Origin: Hygrocybe punicea
Taxonomy: Eukaryota; Basidiomycota; Agaricomycetes; Agaricales; Hygrophoraceae
Assembly: GCA_963556145.1 (NCBI GenBank)
Contig: OY744465.1
Location: 6,634,001 to 6,698,000, forward strand
Direction of reading: 5' to 3'
DNA length: 64,000 nt
Shown: positions 10,382 to 20,560 of the stretch, one piece after another
Position numbering within the stretch: the first letter of the stretch is position 1
How the letters are laid out: every line of letters starts with the position of its first letter
Program-made: the position numbers and the translations under genes
The notes under the pieces: model-generated
What the model was told of the DNA's origin: nothing
The model's database searches: none
Seen by the model: only the letters and a program-made list of their open reading frames with translations

Positions 10382-13300
10382 ATGGTGAAATCAAAAGTTA
10401 CATCACGCTCAGGCAAAAAGAAAGAGTTTGCAAGAGAGGTGGAATTTACAGTGGTGCCAACTAAACGAGGTGGCAAGACAGTCAAGGCTCGTCCCGTTAT
10501 TCGACCCCCCAGTCCCATAAAACGGACGCAACAGAACGAAGATCCTCCAGTTGCCTCAACGTCAAATTTAGATCAGGAGGAACCTGTGAGACAGAGGAAT
10601 CGTAAAAGTGGACAGGTTAACAAAATATTTACCTTGTCTGTTTGATGTTAATACGCTGTCATGTAGACTCAGAATGACCAAATGGCAGCTTGGAAAATCA
10701 TTCACATGCAATACCTCTCCGAACTCTTATCATCCGAGGCGCCACCTTCCAATGCTACATGCCAAACATGTATCATGGCTGATATCTCCATTCGTTACCC
10801 TGATTGCTATGGGTGCCCTTCCTTCTGCCAACATTGTTGCTTGCAGGCACACAAGCATCATCCCTTCCACAGAATTGAGATCTGGAACGGCAGATGTTTT
10901 TTACCTCATGACTTGCACAAAATTGGGCTAGTGATGGCCCTTGGCCATGGTGGAAGCAATTGTCCCACATATCGAAATGTTCCACTGGAGCAAAGTGTTG
11001 AAGATATGCATCTGCATGATGTTCTTATGTCCAATGTTGGTGAGGAGGACGATTTGGATCCGGCTTTGGATGTTGGCGCTGAGGAAAATATCATCACCAT
11101 CACTCACACTACTGGAATTTACCGACGTCGAATCCGGTGGTGCTCGTGCCCAGATGCCCCAGCTTGGGACATTCAACTGCTTCATATGGGTTTATATCCT
11201 GCATTGGCAAAACAGCCATCATCAGCCTTCACTTTCCAGCTGCTGGATTACTTCTACATTGATTCGATGGAGTGCAAAATGTCTGCAAATAACTTCTATA
11301 ACAAGTTAAGGCGACTGTCTTGCAATGCATTTCCAGATACATTGCCGGTTCGTGATATACTTCTCTGGTTACACAGTACATACAGAACAAAAACTGAGTT
11401 ATGTTGTTCAGGATCATTATCGTGAACTAATGAGGGTCTCAAGACAGTGGCGATACTTGCACCTGAAGAAACGATTTGGCTTTGGGCATGACACCGAGAG
11501 GGAGCCTGGTAATGGTGATCTGGCATTGTTTTGCATTGCATGTCCCCAGCCTGGGATAAATCTTCCTCATGATTGGATGGATCGCCCTGATCAGTGGGTG
11601 ATTCCAAACCCTTTTCACGTAGTTCATCACCAAGCACAACAACAGATGGCTTTACAGGCCAAGCATCGTGGTCGATGGCAATTTCAAAGCTGAGCAGATT
11701 AAGATGCGGAAGCCGGATGACGATGTGGGCCTTATCGATGGAGAAGGCTATATGGTGGAGGATGCACCTTATCGTGCTTATCTGGCAGCTTCCATGGAGT
11801 CCAAGGAGGTAATTAATGAATTGTGATTTTCGTGAACATCTAATCGATGATCCTTAATCAGAGATCACAGTGTTCAAATCATAAGGCTGTCAACCAAGCC
11901 AATGCCAATCGGCATAACTTATATGCTACTGGAATTGGTGCCTGTGCTTGTGCCAAGCATGGTTGCTTTGTACCGCATAGTGTGGTCAACTTCCAGAAGG
12001 GTGAACGGTCAGTAATGTGTTTTGAGCTATGAATCATGACAAATTTATTAAACAGCCTGCACCAGACACATGAACGTTGATTATTCGATATGCAATGCTC
12101 TCAATAGGCTGTGCCACAGTGGTATCACAGAAGCACTTGTGGAATACGATATCGTCTGCAGTTGGCTGATCAATTTTGCTAAAAGGGTTTTCGATTCTGA
12201 CCACCTGACTCTCCCTGAGGCGCTCGAGATCATTGGGGCTGTGGGCAAGTTTCATCTTGGTGCACATGTTGCCAAGTGTTTTGCCCTGTTCAGTCTCAAC
12301 TTCGTTCATGGGGCCAGTCAGCAGGATGGCGAAATTTTGGAGACACTCTGAGCTATCATCAACAAGATTGCCAGTTCTATTTGTTTCATGTCAAAATCCC
12401 AAAGACGTGAGATCCTGGACGACCTCATGAGGGATTCCAATTGGAAAAAGTTGGTAGGAATGAGTATGTAATTCACAGGCATATCATCAATACATATCAT
12501 CACCATCGCCCTCCAAAAGTTCGGTCTTTGTTGAAACGGTATGATAAAGCTGTGGATGAAACCCAGGAAATGAAAGCAGCCTTTGAGGAGCTTTGCGAAA
12601 CAGTAGATGAGAAAGTTCTGGAGCGGTGGAAGGAGGAGGAACAGAATGCAATGGTTTTACGTGGTGAACATTTGAGGGTATATGACGTCAAAATGGAGAA
12701 AGGTTTGTCTTATAATGTGTGGGTAATTTGGACACGGTATTGATGTTTCACCAGCACCATCGCAGGCCGAGATCAGGTTGAGACTGACCACAGGGAACCC
12801 CAAAGATGTGATGGCCGGCAGGGTGACGATATTAAATGAAGGAATAAACATAGAACAAGCACAGTAGGAACTATCCTCATCCTCATCATACATCTCTTTG
12901 ATATATGTTTACCCTACAGGACTACCCTCAAAACAATGGCTCGTACTATGTGAAAAACTGCCAGTTTCACAGAAAAGGCAAATCTGGAGGATCGTCGAAA
13001 TAGGCTTCAGTCTCGAATTGATTCGTTCCACAGAAAAATGCACGGACTACTGGGTGAACAAGTGGATGACTGTAATTTGGTGAATTGTGAATCAGATGCT
13101 GATGATTGGATTGTGGATTTGGATGAGGAGAGCAAGGTAGATGAAGAAGATGATGACAACGTCACAGAATGGCCTGAAAACTGTCGACTTACAATGCCAT
13201 CTACCTTGGGAATGTGTCATATCCCATGCAGCTCCGCCGGATTCCGACGAACTCCGCTCCGGACTTTTCCGCCGACTTATCTTATCTTATCTTATCTTAT

Positions 13301-14499
13301 CTTCTCGCGTACGTTATTGTTCTTCTCTTGTTAATTACTATTCTTCCCCATCTCCGTTTACTCCGACCTCCTTTTCTCTTCCTCCCCTTTGTTTACTTGT
13401 CACCGTACATAGCAACCTTTTATCCCTTTTATTTTCTTCCGAACTCCGGTCCTCTTTCCGGAGTTCATATTGTCTTCACGTCTCCAAGGACATGACAATT
13501 AGTCTACCAAGTATATAAACTAGAACTACAATGTCCTGTAACTCCGTTCAGAAAATCAACTTGAGTTCCTTATTTCTTACCCACTCTCAAACTTAAGGCT
13601 TTCCCTTAAGCTCATTAGTTATCTTAATACTTAGTCCGGAACTCCGGACTAACTCCGCTCCGTCCACGTCTTCTCAATACGACTTAAGGAAGTAGTGAAC
13701 CTACTTCAAGAGTTGACGTCTCCGCTCCTCCGAAGAACTCCGATCCTTCCGGAGTTGCACGCCTCTAACAGAATGGAGGAATGTGCTCGGCTGGGTTTGG
13801 AACATTTGGCTGCTCAGGAGGTGGAACTCAGGGTGGGGCAAGCAAACGACTGTTTGGAAAATTTGAGGATGACGCTGGGCGAGAAAATGGTAATCTTTTG
13901 CACCTCTGTCTGTGGAGCAAATAGTCAGAAGAAGAAGACTCGAGCATGGGATGATGTGCATGCTGTCCAGCTAAAAGTTGGCAAATATGCCACAAGCTAC
14001 AGGCAAGCTCGTCGGACATTGGTCAATCTAGGGGGGAGTGCAGACATGCTGGATCGTTTCAAAGTGCTGAGGCGGGAGGATATCAAGATGAGTGGTGATA
14101 TGCTTGAGGAGAATAGAGTGGGCCAGAGAAATCACAAGCTGCCCTGGATCTGGCGGATGAAAGATAGGAATAAGACTGGAGACAACGATTGGATGCAGGA
14201 AGGTAAATGGTTCTCCTACAGCAATTCATGGGAGATCTTACTGCTATACAGTGTATCGTGTAAACTGGCTCCGTGGCAAGGCCAGATATGACCGGTGGTC
14301 TGAAGAATTGCAAAGCGTCAAGTCAGAAATGGGTAACACTGTTCGTTGGTTGCAACACCAGAAGGTGCAATGGGAAGCACATCGAGACAAAGTTGGTCGA
14401 GGACTGAGGGGGCACATCTGCTATGCAGAAAAACAAATGGTGATGTGGACAAAGATGATAGCACAAGCACAAACTGCATTTGTCGACAAGATGGATTAA
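10382..14499 (+). pseudogene. KDZ-superfamily transposase with CxC2-like cysteine cluster, broken
   Basis: Exon 1 from 10382 is a basic linker. After an intron near 10616-10666 comes a Cys/His-rich cluster (CQTCIMADI, CYGCPSFCQHCCLQAHKHH) of the CxC2 type. The catalytic region follows: VVDGNFKAEQIKMRKPDDD (11670-11740), a CACAKHGCF segment (about 11940), VEYDIVCSW (about 12145) and GKFHLGAHVAKC (about 12250), then long coiled-coil exons to the TAA at 14497-14499. Two lesions are clear. An in-frame TGA at 12349-12351 stands where the family has Trp (ETL-stop-AIINK). A 556-bp solo LTR (13215-13770) splits the frame between LTMPSTLG and MEECARLGLEHL. Otherwise the codons on both sides are well preserved, so inactivation looks recent. 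KDZ transposases are DDE-type enzymes abundant in mushrooms. Confidence 0.85.
13215..13770. repeat. Solo LTR inside the KDZ transposase gene
   Basis: Starts TGTCATATCCC and ends CCTCTAACA, and is flanked by the 5-bp direct repeat GAATG (13210-13214 and 13771-13775). Removing the LTR and one GAATG rejoins the transposase frame. It contains a (TTATC)5 run near 13270, a GTATATAAACT TATA-like site near 13512, and many CTCCG/CCGGA motifs. No internal coding region remains, so it is a product of LTR-LTR recombination. Its strand cannot be told from the ends alone. Confidence 0.85.
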
Positions 14500-14589
14500 T
14501 AAATATTATCACAGAAGATATAGCCCATGAAAATCAACTGATATAGACCTGACCAACTGGATGATAACCCTCTGCCAACAGATAATGGT

Positions 14590-15403
14590 TGTCTGGCCAA
14601 TATATGGCAGATGGTCGGCCAACCCATGTCTGATGAGCAGCCAATATGTTGCAGAATGTCGGCCAACCCATGTCTGCTGGGCAGCCAATATTTGGCAGAC
14701 GGTCGGCCAACCCATGCCTGATGGGTAGCCAATATATTCCAATGAGTCGGCCAACCCACGTCTGATGGGCAGCCAATATGTTGCAGACGGTCGGCCAACC
14801 CATGCCTGATGGGTAGCTAATATATTCCAATGAGTCGGCCAACCCACGTCTGATGGGTAGCCAATATATTCCAATGTGTCGGCCAACCCACATCTGATGG
14901 GTAGCCAATATATTCCAATGTGTCGGCCAACCCACGTCTGATGGGTAGCCAATATATTCCAATGTGTCGGCCAACCCACATCTGATGGGTAGCCAATATA
15001 TTCCAATGTGTCGGCCAACCCACGTCTGATGGGTAGCCAATATATTCCAATGTGTCGGCCAACCCACATCTGATGGGTAGCCAATATATTCCAATGAGTC
15101 GGCCAACCCATGCCTGATGGGCAGCCAATATATGGCAGACAGTCGGCCAACCCATGCCTGATGGATAGCCAATATATTCCAATGTGTCGGCCAACCCATG
15201 CCTGATGGGCAGCCAATATATTCCAATGTGTCGGCCAACCCACGTCTGCTGGGCAGCCAATATGTGGCAGACGGTCGGCCAACCCATGTCTGCTGGGCAG
15301 CCAATATTTGGCAGATGGTCGGCCAACCCATGCCTGATGGGTAGCCAATATATTCCAATGTGTCAGCCAACCCACGTCTGATGGGCAGCCAAGATATGGC
15401 AGA
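14590..15403. repeat. 44-bp minisatellite, about 18 copies
   Basis: The unit is TCGGCCAACCCAYGYCTGATGGG plus TAGCCAATATATTCCAATGTG. Two tail variants alternate: TTCCAATGWG and TGGCAGAYGG. Six consecutive units (about 14834-15097) alternate CACG and CACAT, showing an 88-bp higher-order unit repeated three times. Because 44 is not a multiple of three, all three minus-strand frames stay open over hundreds of bases; the resulting 169-340 aa frames with a 44-aa period are a by-product and not evidence for genes. The array is interrupted at 15407 by an LTR element and resumes at 17819. Confidence 0.9.
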
Positions 15404-15787
15404 CGGTGGAGTGGTACCGAGGTACCACTCCGGGGGCTCACGCAGGACTCGAGGGAAAGGTCGACTGGATAGGAAGGATGGACTGACTACTACATCTGGA
15501 AGGCTACTAACTAGGTCAAACCGTGGGAACCTGATCACGTGACTGACCAGGCACAACTACTACAAGTGCCCCTCCTCCTCATGGTGACGTCCTCGTCACC
15601 ATACCGCTACTAAAAGAAAACAAAAAGCAAAACAAAACTGACCAAGAAAAAAACTCTCCAGTCACGACTCCCAGTCCCTCACGATGCCCCGGGCCTTACA
15701 CGTGAGGCGGGACCATATCGTCCATCGAAGATCGGTGGTGGCAGATGACCAAACTGGACTCTCTCTCAGCTCTCCAAAACTCCTCAG

Positions 15788-17371
15788 TCACGACTCCCAG
15801 TCCTCCATCTCATGGAGCGGGACCATATCGTCCATCGAAAACGGTGGTGGTAGATGACCAAACTGATCCATAATCATAACGCAGGTTCTCGGTTCTCGTA
15901 TCGCAGGTTCTAGGTTCTCGTATCGCAAGTTCTCAGTTCTCGTATCGTGGGTTCTTGGTTCTCGTATCGCAGGTTCTCGTATTGCAGGTTCTGGGTTCGC
16001 AGTTCTCGGTCGGTGCTTGTTTGGTTCTGGTGACTCGTTGGGTAACTCGGTTGGGTAGCGTCTGGTATCCAGGTGACAGATCAAGGGCATAGAAAAAATA
16101 ATGGAACTGAATTGTGGGGGAAACAGAGACGGAGACAGAGGAAACGAGGGAAAGGAAACTGAGGGAAAGGAAATAGAGAGGAAGGGAACCGGGGACAGGA
16201 AACAGAGAAAGAAATAGAGGGGAAAGCTATGTACTTGGGCGCTAGAGCTGGCGCCGGCGTCGAGGGATCTCTTCGCGTGGGCTCTGGGAAACGGTCGCGA
16301 GGGGTCGCGAGGGCCAGGGAGCGAGGCTGGGGGTCCTAACGAACGTACGCGAGTGGGGTGGGGTTGCCGGAGTAGGTGGTCGCGGCGGCGATTCGTTTGG
16401 GTCCGTGGGGGGTGCACGTCGCTGTTGGGGTCAATAGCGGGGTGGTACGCGACCAAACGAGGGCGTGTGGGGGGCTGGGGTGACTCGTTTGGGTTCCTAC
16501 GGGTCCAGGGCAGTCGCCACGGTCGAGAACGAGGCCGCGGGGAGCTGAACGAGGGCAGCCGGTGCCGGGTATGGTGCACGAAGCCGGTCTGTGGGTGGTG
16601 AAACGCTGTGGGGCCCGAAAAGCGGTGGGAACGTGGGGTGGTGATGGGCGCAGGTGTTCTGGGGTTGCAAACGGGTGGGCCGTGAGTTTGGCGAGTTGGC
16701 CCGGGGCCGGTAGTGCTGGCAGAACGGGGCGGCGCAATGGTGATGTGGCGAGGTCGTTGGGTCACCAAGGGCGGGGCGGTCTCGTTTGGGGTAACGGAGC
16801 GCAACGGGGGGCTCTGGCATGTGGAACGTGGGTGCCGGGGGTTGGATGAGCGTGGGTTGGGGTGGAGATCCACGGGAAGCGGGGTCGCGGAATGCTGACG
16901 TGGCACGGTGCGTGTTGGGCGTTGGGTGGGCATGAAACGCCAGGGACGGCTCGTTCGGGGTGACGACGGTGAACGGGGGGCCTCTAGGGCGTCAGACGAG
17001 GGTCCGGGGCTCAAATGAATGCCCCTGGGGCTGGGGTACGCAAAAGAGCGGGGGTCCAACGGGGAAGACGTGGCGGATCCGTGGTCTGGCCAAAAAGGGC
17101 GGGGCAGCTTCGTTTGGGGCAACGAAGCGCAGCGGGTGGTTCTGGCCGGTGGAACGTGGGCACGGGAGGTCGAGTGAGTGTGGGTTTGGCTGGTGTACAC
17201 GAAGAAACGGGGGTCCAACGGGGAAAACGTGGTGGATCCGTGGCGCGACTGAAAAGGTCCGCGACCGTGGATTCGGGGTGGCGTAGGCGAGCGCGGAGCT
17301 CCGGTACGTCGAACGAGGGTCCGTAGGGTCGGATGAGCCTGCCTGGGGCTAGAAATGACGAAAGAAAACAA
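15788..17371 (-). CDS. Long Pro/Arg-rich open frame inside the LARD-like element (doubtful)
   Basis: A 527-codon minus-strand frame without a stop, rich in Pro, Arg, Thr and Ser, with no domain. It arises in strongly strand-biased DNA (the plus strand is G-rich) built from degenerate repeats of roughly 170-200 bp, in which phrases like RTGAPRSP and PLDPRFF recur. Low stop density is expected from that composition, so the frame may be chance. Its C-terminal part reads through the 23-bp tandem repeat at 15880-16015 (AIREPRT-like units). A neighbouring frame (17682-17011) starts inside the LTR. If translated, it would be an orphan element protein. I give it as a frame to be aware of, not as an established gene. 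Confidence 0.25.
   Translation of the reverse strand: MFSFVISSPRQAHPTLRTLVRRTGAPRSPTPPRIHGRGPFQSRHGSTTFSPLDPRFFVYTSQTHTHSTSRAHVPPARTTRCASLPQTKLPRPFWPDHGSATSSPLDPRSFAYPSPRGIHLSPGPSSDALEAPRSPSSPRTSRPWRFMPTQRPTRTVPRQHSATPLPVDLHPNPRSSNPRHPRSTCQSPPLRSVTPNETAPPLVTQRPRHITIAPPRSASTTGPGPTRQTHGPPVCNPRTPAPITTPRSHRFSGPTAFHHPQTGFVHHTRHRLPSFSSPRPRSRPWRLPWTRRNPNESPQPPTRPRLVAYHPAIDPNSDVHPPRTQTNRRRDHLLRQPHPTRVRSLGPPASLPGPRDPSRPFPRAHAKRSLDAGASSSAQVHSFPLYFFLCFLSPVPFLSISFPSVSFPSFPLSPSLFPPQFSSIIFSMPLICHLDTRRYPTELPNESPEPNKHRPRTANPEPAIREPAIREPRTHDTRTENLRYENLEPAIREPRTCVMIMDQFGHLPPPFSMDDMVPLHEMEDWES
15880..16015. repeat. Tandem GGTTCTCGTATCGCA repeat
   Basis: Five to six imperfect copies of a roughly 23-bp unit (GTTCTCGTATCGCAGGTTCTAG and variants) inside the LARD-like element. 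Confidence 0.75.
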
Positions 17372-17818
17372 AAGAAATGATGAAAAACGGGGGGGTTGAA
17401 AATGTGACGTGGCCTGCCGCTTGGGTGTTCAAAGGGGTCGCGGCCGGGTTTTTGGGTCAACGGGGGGCGACGCGGGGCCCTATTGGGCTGAACACGAATG
17501 CCGGGGGGTAACTGGAGTGTTGTACGGCCGTGAATGAAGGGAAAATCCGCAGTTGCGCAGCGGTGGGTGGTGAGGCCGAAAAAAGTCGTTTCGCGAGAAA
17601 AAAGAGGAAGACGCAGAGAAGAAGAGATCCGTGGGTCGAAGGTCACTCTCATCACCACGTTGGAGTGGTACCGAGGTACCACTCCGGGGGCTCACGCAGG
17701 ACTCGAGGGAAAGGTCGACTGGATAGGAAGGATGGACTGACTACTACATCTGGAAGGCTACTAACTAGGTCAAACCATGGGAACCTGATCACGTGACTGA
17801 CCAGGCACAACTACTACA

Positions 17819-18060
17819 ACGGTCGGCCAACCCATGTCTGATGGAAAGCTGAAACCCCCACTGGGTTGGGGGAAATATCCCCCGGTTGGCCAACCCACTC
17901 GGGCTGGCCAGCTGTATCCCTTGGCCAAGCCATCTGCCTTGGGAAAAGATATTGGTTGGCCGAGGTCGGCTGGCCCACTTCACATGGGAATTGTCCATCT
18001 TGGCTGACCCACGTTTCATGGAAAAGATACGCTGAAAGGGCTCCATTTCCACCTAATAAA
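17819..18060. repeat. Resumed and diverged satellite units
   Basis: Immediately after the right target duplication the 44-bp unit resumes (TCGGCCAACCCATGTCTGATGG). It then decays into variants keeping TTGGCCAACCCA, TTGGCCGAGG and TTGGCTGACCCACG with spacing of about 40-60 bases. This is the far edge of the original array. Confidence 0.6.
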
Positions 18061-18130
18061 CTGCATGCATCCAATCCATACCGTGAGTGCTTCTGTTTCT
18101 TTTGGAGTTCCCGCTGAATTATCTCTTTAT

Positions 18131-20560
18131 AAGGGAAATCCATACATCGACCTTGCAGCCGGAGTCAGTGACCAGGATGAAGATGAGGAAGATGAGGAAG
18201 ATGAGAGTTTTCATGATGGTGCACTCTTGTTTTCATGATGTCAATGTATTTAACAAGTGCCTAGAATCGATCAACAGGGAGGACCTCACCACTGGCATTA
18301 ATCTTCCTCTCGCTCCTGAACCCTACGAATGTGAGCTTGATGAAGAAGATCTCTGGCAAATTGTGCGGTGTTTAGCGGCAAAATATTCTCCACTATCGGC
18401 TAAACCAGTCGAAACCATAGGGGACGAAGATTTAAATTATTGGACTCTAAAAGTTAATGTGAGCCTTAACTTTCTGTTGTGATTAACGCTCCGCTGACAT
18501 GCAAGTTCCAGTCTGGTCTGGAGAACTACATTTCTGAATGTATGGCTGCCTATACAGAAATCAGACGAGTGGTACATGTGTCTACAATGCCGGGTTTTGT
18601 CTTTGTATGTTGCAAAGACATCAAGGACCTCCAGAAAGCATGCTGCAGACTTAGGTTGCCATGCCAAGTCAAATACTTGCCTCTGGAAGAACATCACTTC
18701 TTATCGGAAGCTGGTGTAGAGCAGGAAAAGTTTCCAGCCGGCACTTGGGTACGGATAAAAGCAACCTGCAAGGAGCAGGCAAAATATTTTAATGATCTCG
18801 GCATTGTTGTGGGAACAGGGGCCAACAGTACTTTGGTCACTGTTTTACTTGTACCACGAATCCCTCAATCCGATGCTGATTACCTGGCTAATTTTCAATC
18901 GATGACTAAAAAACAGTAACAGGCCTTCAAATTCAACTGGAGAATTTTTGACCACAGCCAAGCTGAATGCACAGATATCAACGGCATCCTCACGTCCAGG
19001 GTCAATTCCAATGTTTTCAATAATGGTCTGCTGGTACAGCTGTTTGCTCTATTGCAACCCATGGTTGAAGAAAACCCTCCTATTGGTGAAATGATTCAAT
19101 TCATCCATGCCAATTACCCTCCTCTTCATGTCCAGATATCCAGTTCAATTCGGCAAGCAAGTGTAATGACTCTCTGGTCGCCTGGGGACAAAGTCAGGAG
19201 TATATGTGGATCTCTACAAGGCATGTTTGGCCAGATTGTCTCTTTGGACATCAGCCAATGGACCGTGGTAGTCTTCCTCGCTTCAGCTTCGAAACAGGGA
19301 TCGCAAACCATTGACCCAGAACAAAGCTACCAGTCCTTCTCAATCAACGACCTACATCGATATTTTCAAGTAGGGGACAGTGTTGAAGTCTGCAAAGGAA
19401 GGGAGCAAGGACAACATGGGATAGTGGTGTTTGCTAAAGAGGATGACGTTACATTTGTGGCGGACAACATGGGGGATGAGGTGAAGTCTTTCATTCACAA
19501 TATAATGTACCAGTATTCTTAAATCTTGCCTTATCAGATCTGTTGTTCAGAGTTTTACGTTCGAACATATCAACCTACACCCATTGTTTTGTTATGTCCT
19601 TCGGATTCTCCAGCAGTGGTGTGTGGTGCCTGGGATCCGCTGATCGGCCAAATGGCTCTTATCATCCATGGATTCAGGAAGGGCTACGTGGGTGAGGTTA
19701 GAAGTAGCAACCTGGACCAAGTCCGTATCTATTTTGCAGGATCAACTGAAACCTCTCTGATTAAAAGGGTCAATGCCATAACCATGTAAATGTTGCTCCT
19801 GCTATACTTTTATTTAACTAATCTTTTGGCCCCTCTAAGGCAAAATGGGCTTCTTCTAGATGGTCAAACACCAGACCCTGGTGCACTTGAGGTCTGGCGC
19901 CAGACACGCCGCTGGCTTGAGGTAGTTGTACACCAACACACACCACCCCCAGAGATTTGCAATGTCGAGACTAATCCAGCATGGGATCCTGGCCATCGTT
20001 TACTACATGAAACTGTTGGCCCCCCTTCATATGGTAAGTTAAGGCATTGCTCAGACATGTGTAAATGTCTGACTAGGTCATTTAGACGGTCCAGGTGAGT
20101 TCTTATTAAACCCAAACATCTGGGTGAAACTTGGCCTTCATCATATCTGTGTTCGGTTTGGGCCCAAGTATGAATGGGGCAGATGGAATGGTCGTGTTGC
20201 TTGAACAGAACTCGATCGCTTCTTTGGACCACGTGGGCGTGTCGACCCAAACTCTGTAGCAATTTTTTGGACTGGTAATGTTGGGGACACACGAAGCGCT
20301 GATGTTCTGGTTGAGCATTTGTCACCTTTCCCCCCCAAAGAAAGGGGGGGCAAAGCTGTTGTGTTAGAAGGGGAGCGAATGGGAGAACTTGTTAATGTGC
20401 TTACATACAAGAGGAAAATTAAGAAAGTAGTAGTGCAGGTGGATGGTCAATGGTTACCATGGGAAGACGGTGTAGTAGTGGGTAGTGCCCCACTACTACT
20501 AGTAGATCACGTGATTGTTCCCACGTTCCGTAGGATTACCTTTCGTGTAGATAGCTTATG
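18131..20560 (+). pseudogene. Spt5-like protein (NGN and KOW motifs), decayed
   Basis: The N-terminal piece is acidic (EDEEDEEDE), as in Spt5. Frame 18479-18919 holds an NGN-like domain (VHVSTMPGFVFVCCKDI) followed by a first KOW-like stretch (WVRIKA...DLGIVVG...TVLLVPRI). Further KOW-like segments are WSPGDKVRSICG...GQIVSLD (about 19180), VGDSVEVCKGREQGQHGIVV (about 19373) and GQMALIIHGFRKGYVGEV (about 19640). A C-terminal VVLEGERMGELVNV segment ends near 20560. Spt5/NusG proteins bind RNA polymerase and help elongation; these truncated mushroom paralogues have no known role. Breaks are visible: a frame change near 18220, a stop at 18917, and TGA near 20204 in an otherwise conserved run. Some apparent breaks may be unrecognised introns. 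It lies downstream of the Ulp1-KDZ pair on the same strand, separated by the satellite. Confidence 0.65.

Larger units (their letters stand above)
15407..17818 (-). mobile_element. Non-autonomous LTR retrotransposon (LARD/TRIM-like), 2.4 kb
   Basis: Two direct 158-bp repeats, 15407-15564 and 17661-17818, differ at one base (CCGTGGG against CCATGGG). Each begins TGGAGTGGTACC and ends CTACTACA on the plus strand, so the ends are TG...CA. The flanks carry ACGG (15403-15406; 5 bp ACGGT if the shared T is counted) and ACGG at 17819-17822. This is a target duplication within the 44-bp satellite. Orientation is inferred as minus: reading that strand, a purine-rich GAGGAGGAGGGG tract precedes the downstream LTR, and TGG occurs three bases after the upstream LTR as a possible primer site. 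The interior has no reverse transcriptase, integrase or gag, so movement would need proteins from another element. Confidence 0.8.

Noticed and set aside
14509..15556. Long minus-strand frames (up to 340 codons) with a regular 44-residue repeat
   Set aside because: Produced by the 44-bp minisatellite, which keeps all three frames open. No flanking domain, and the frames overlap one another.
16336..17371. Plus-strand Gly/Trp/Arg-rich frames opposite the LARD-like frame
   Set aside because: Open only because of the G-rich strand bias; no protein-like composition.
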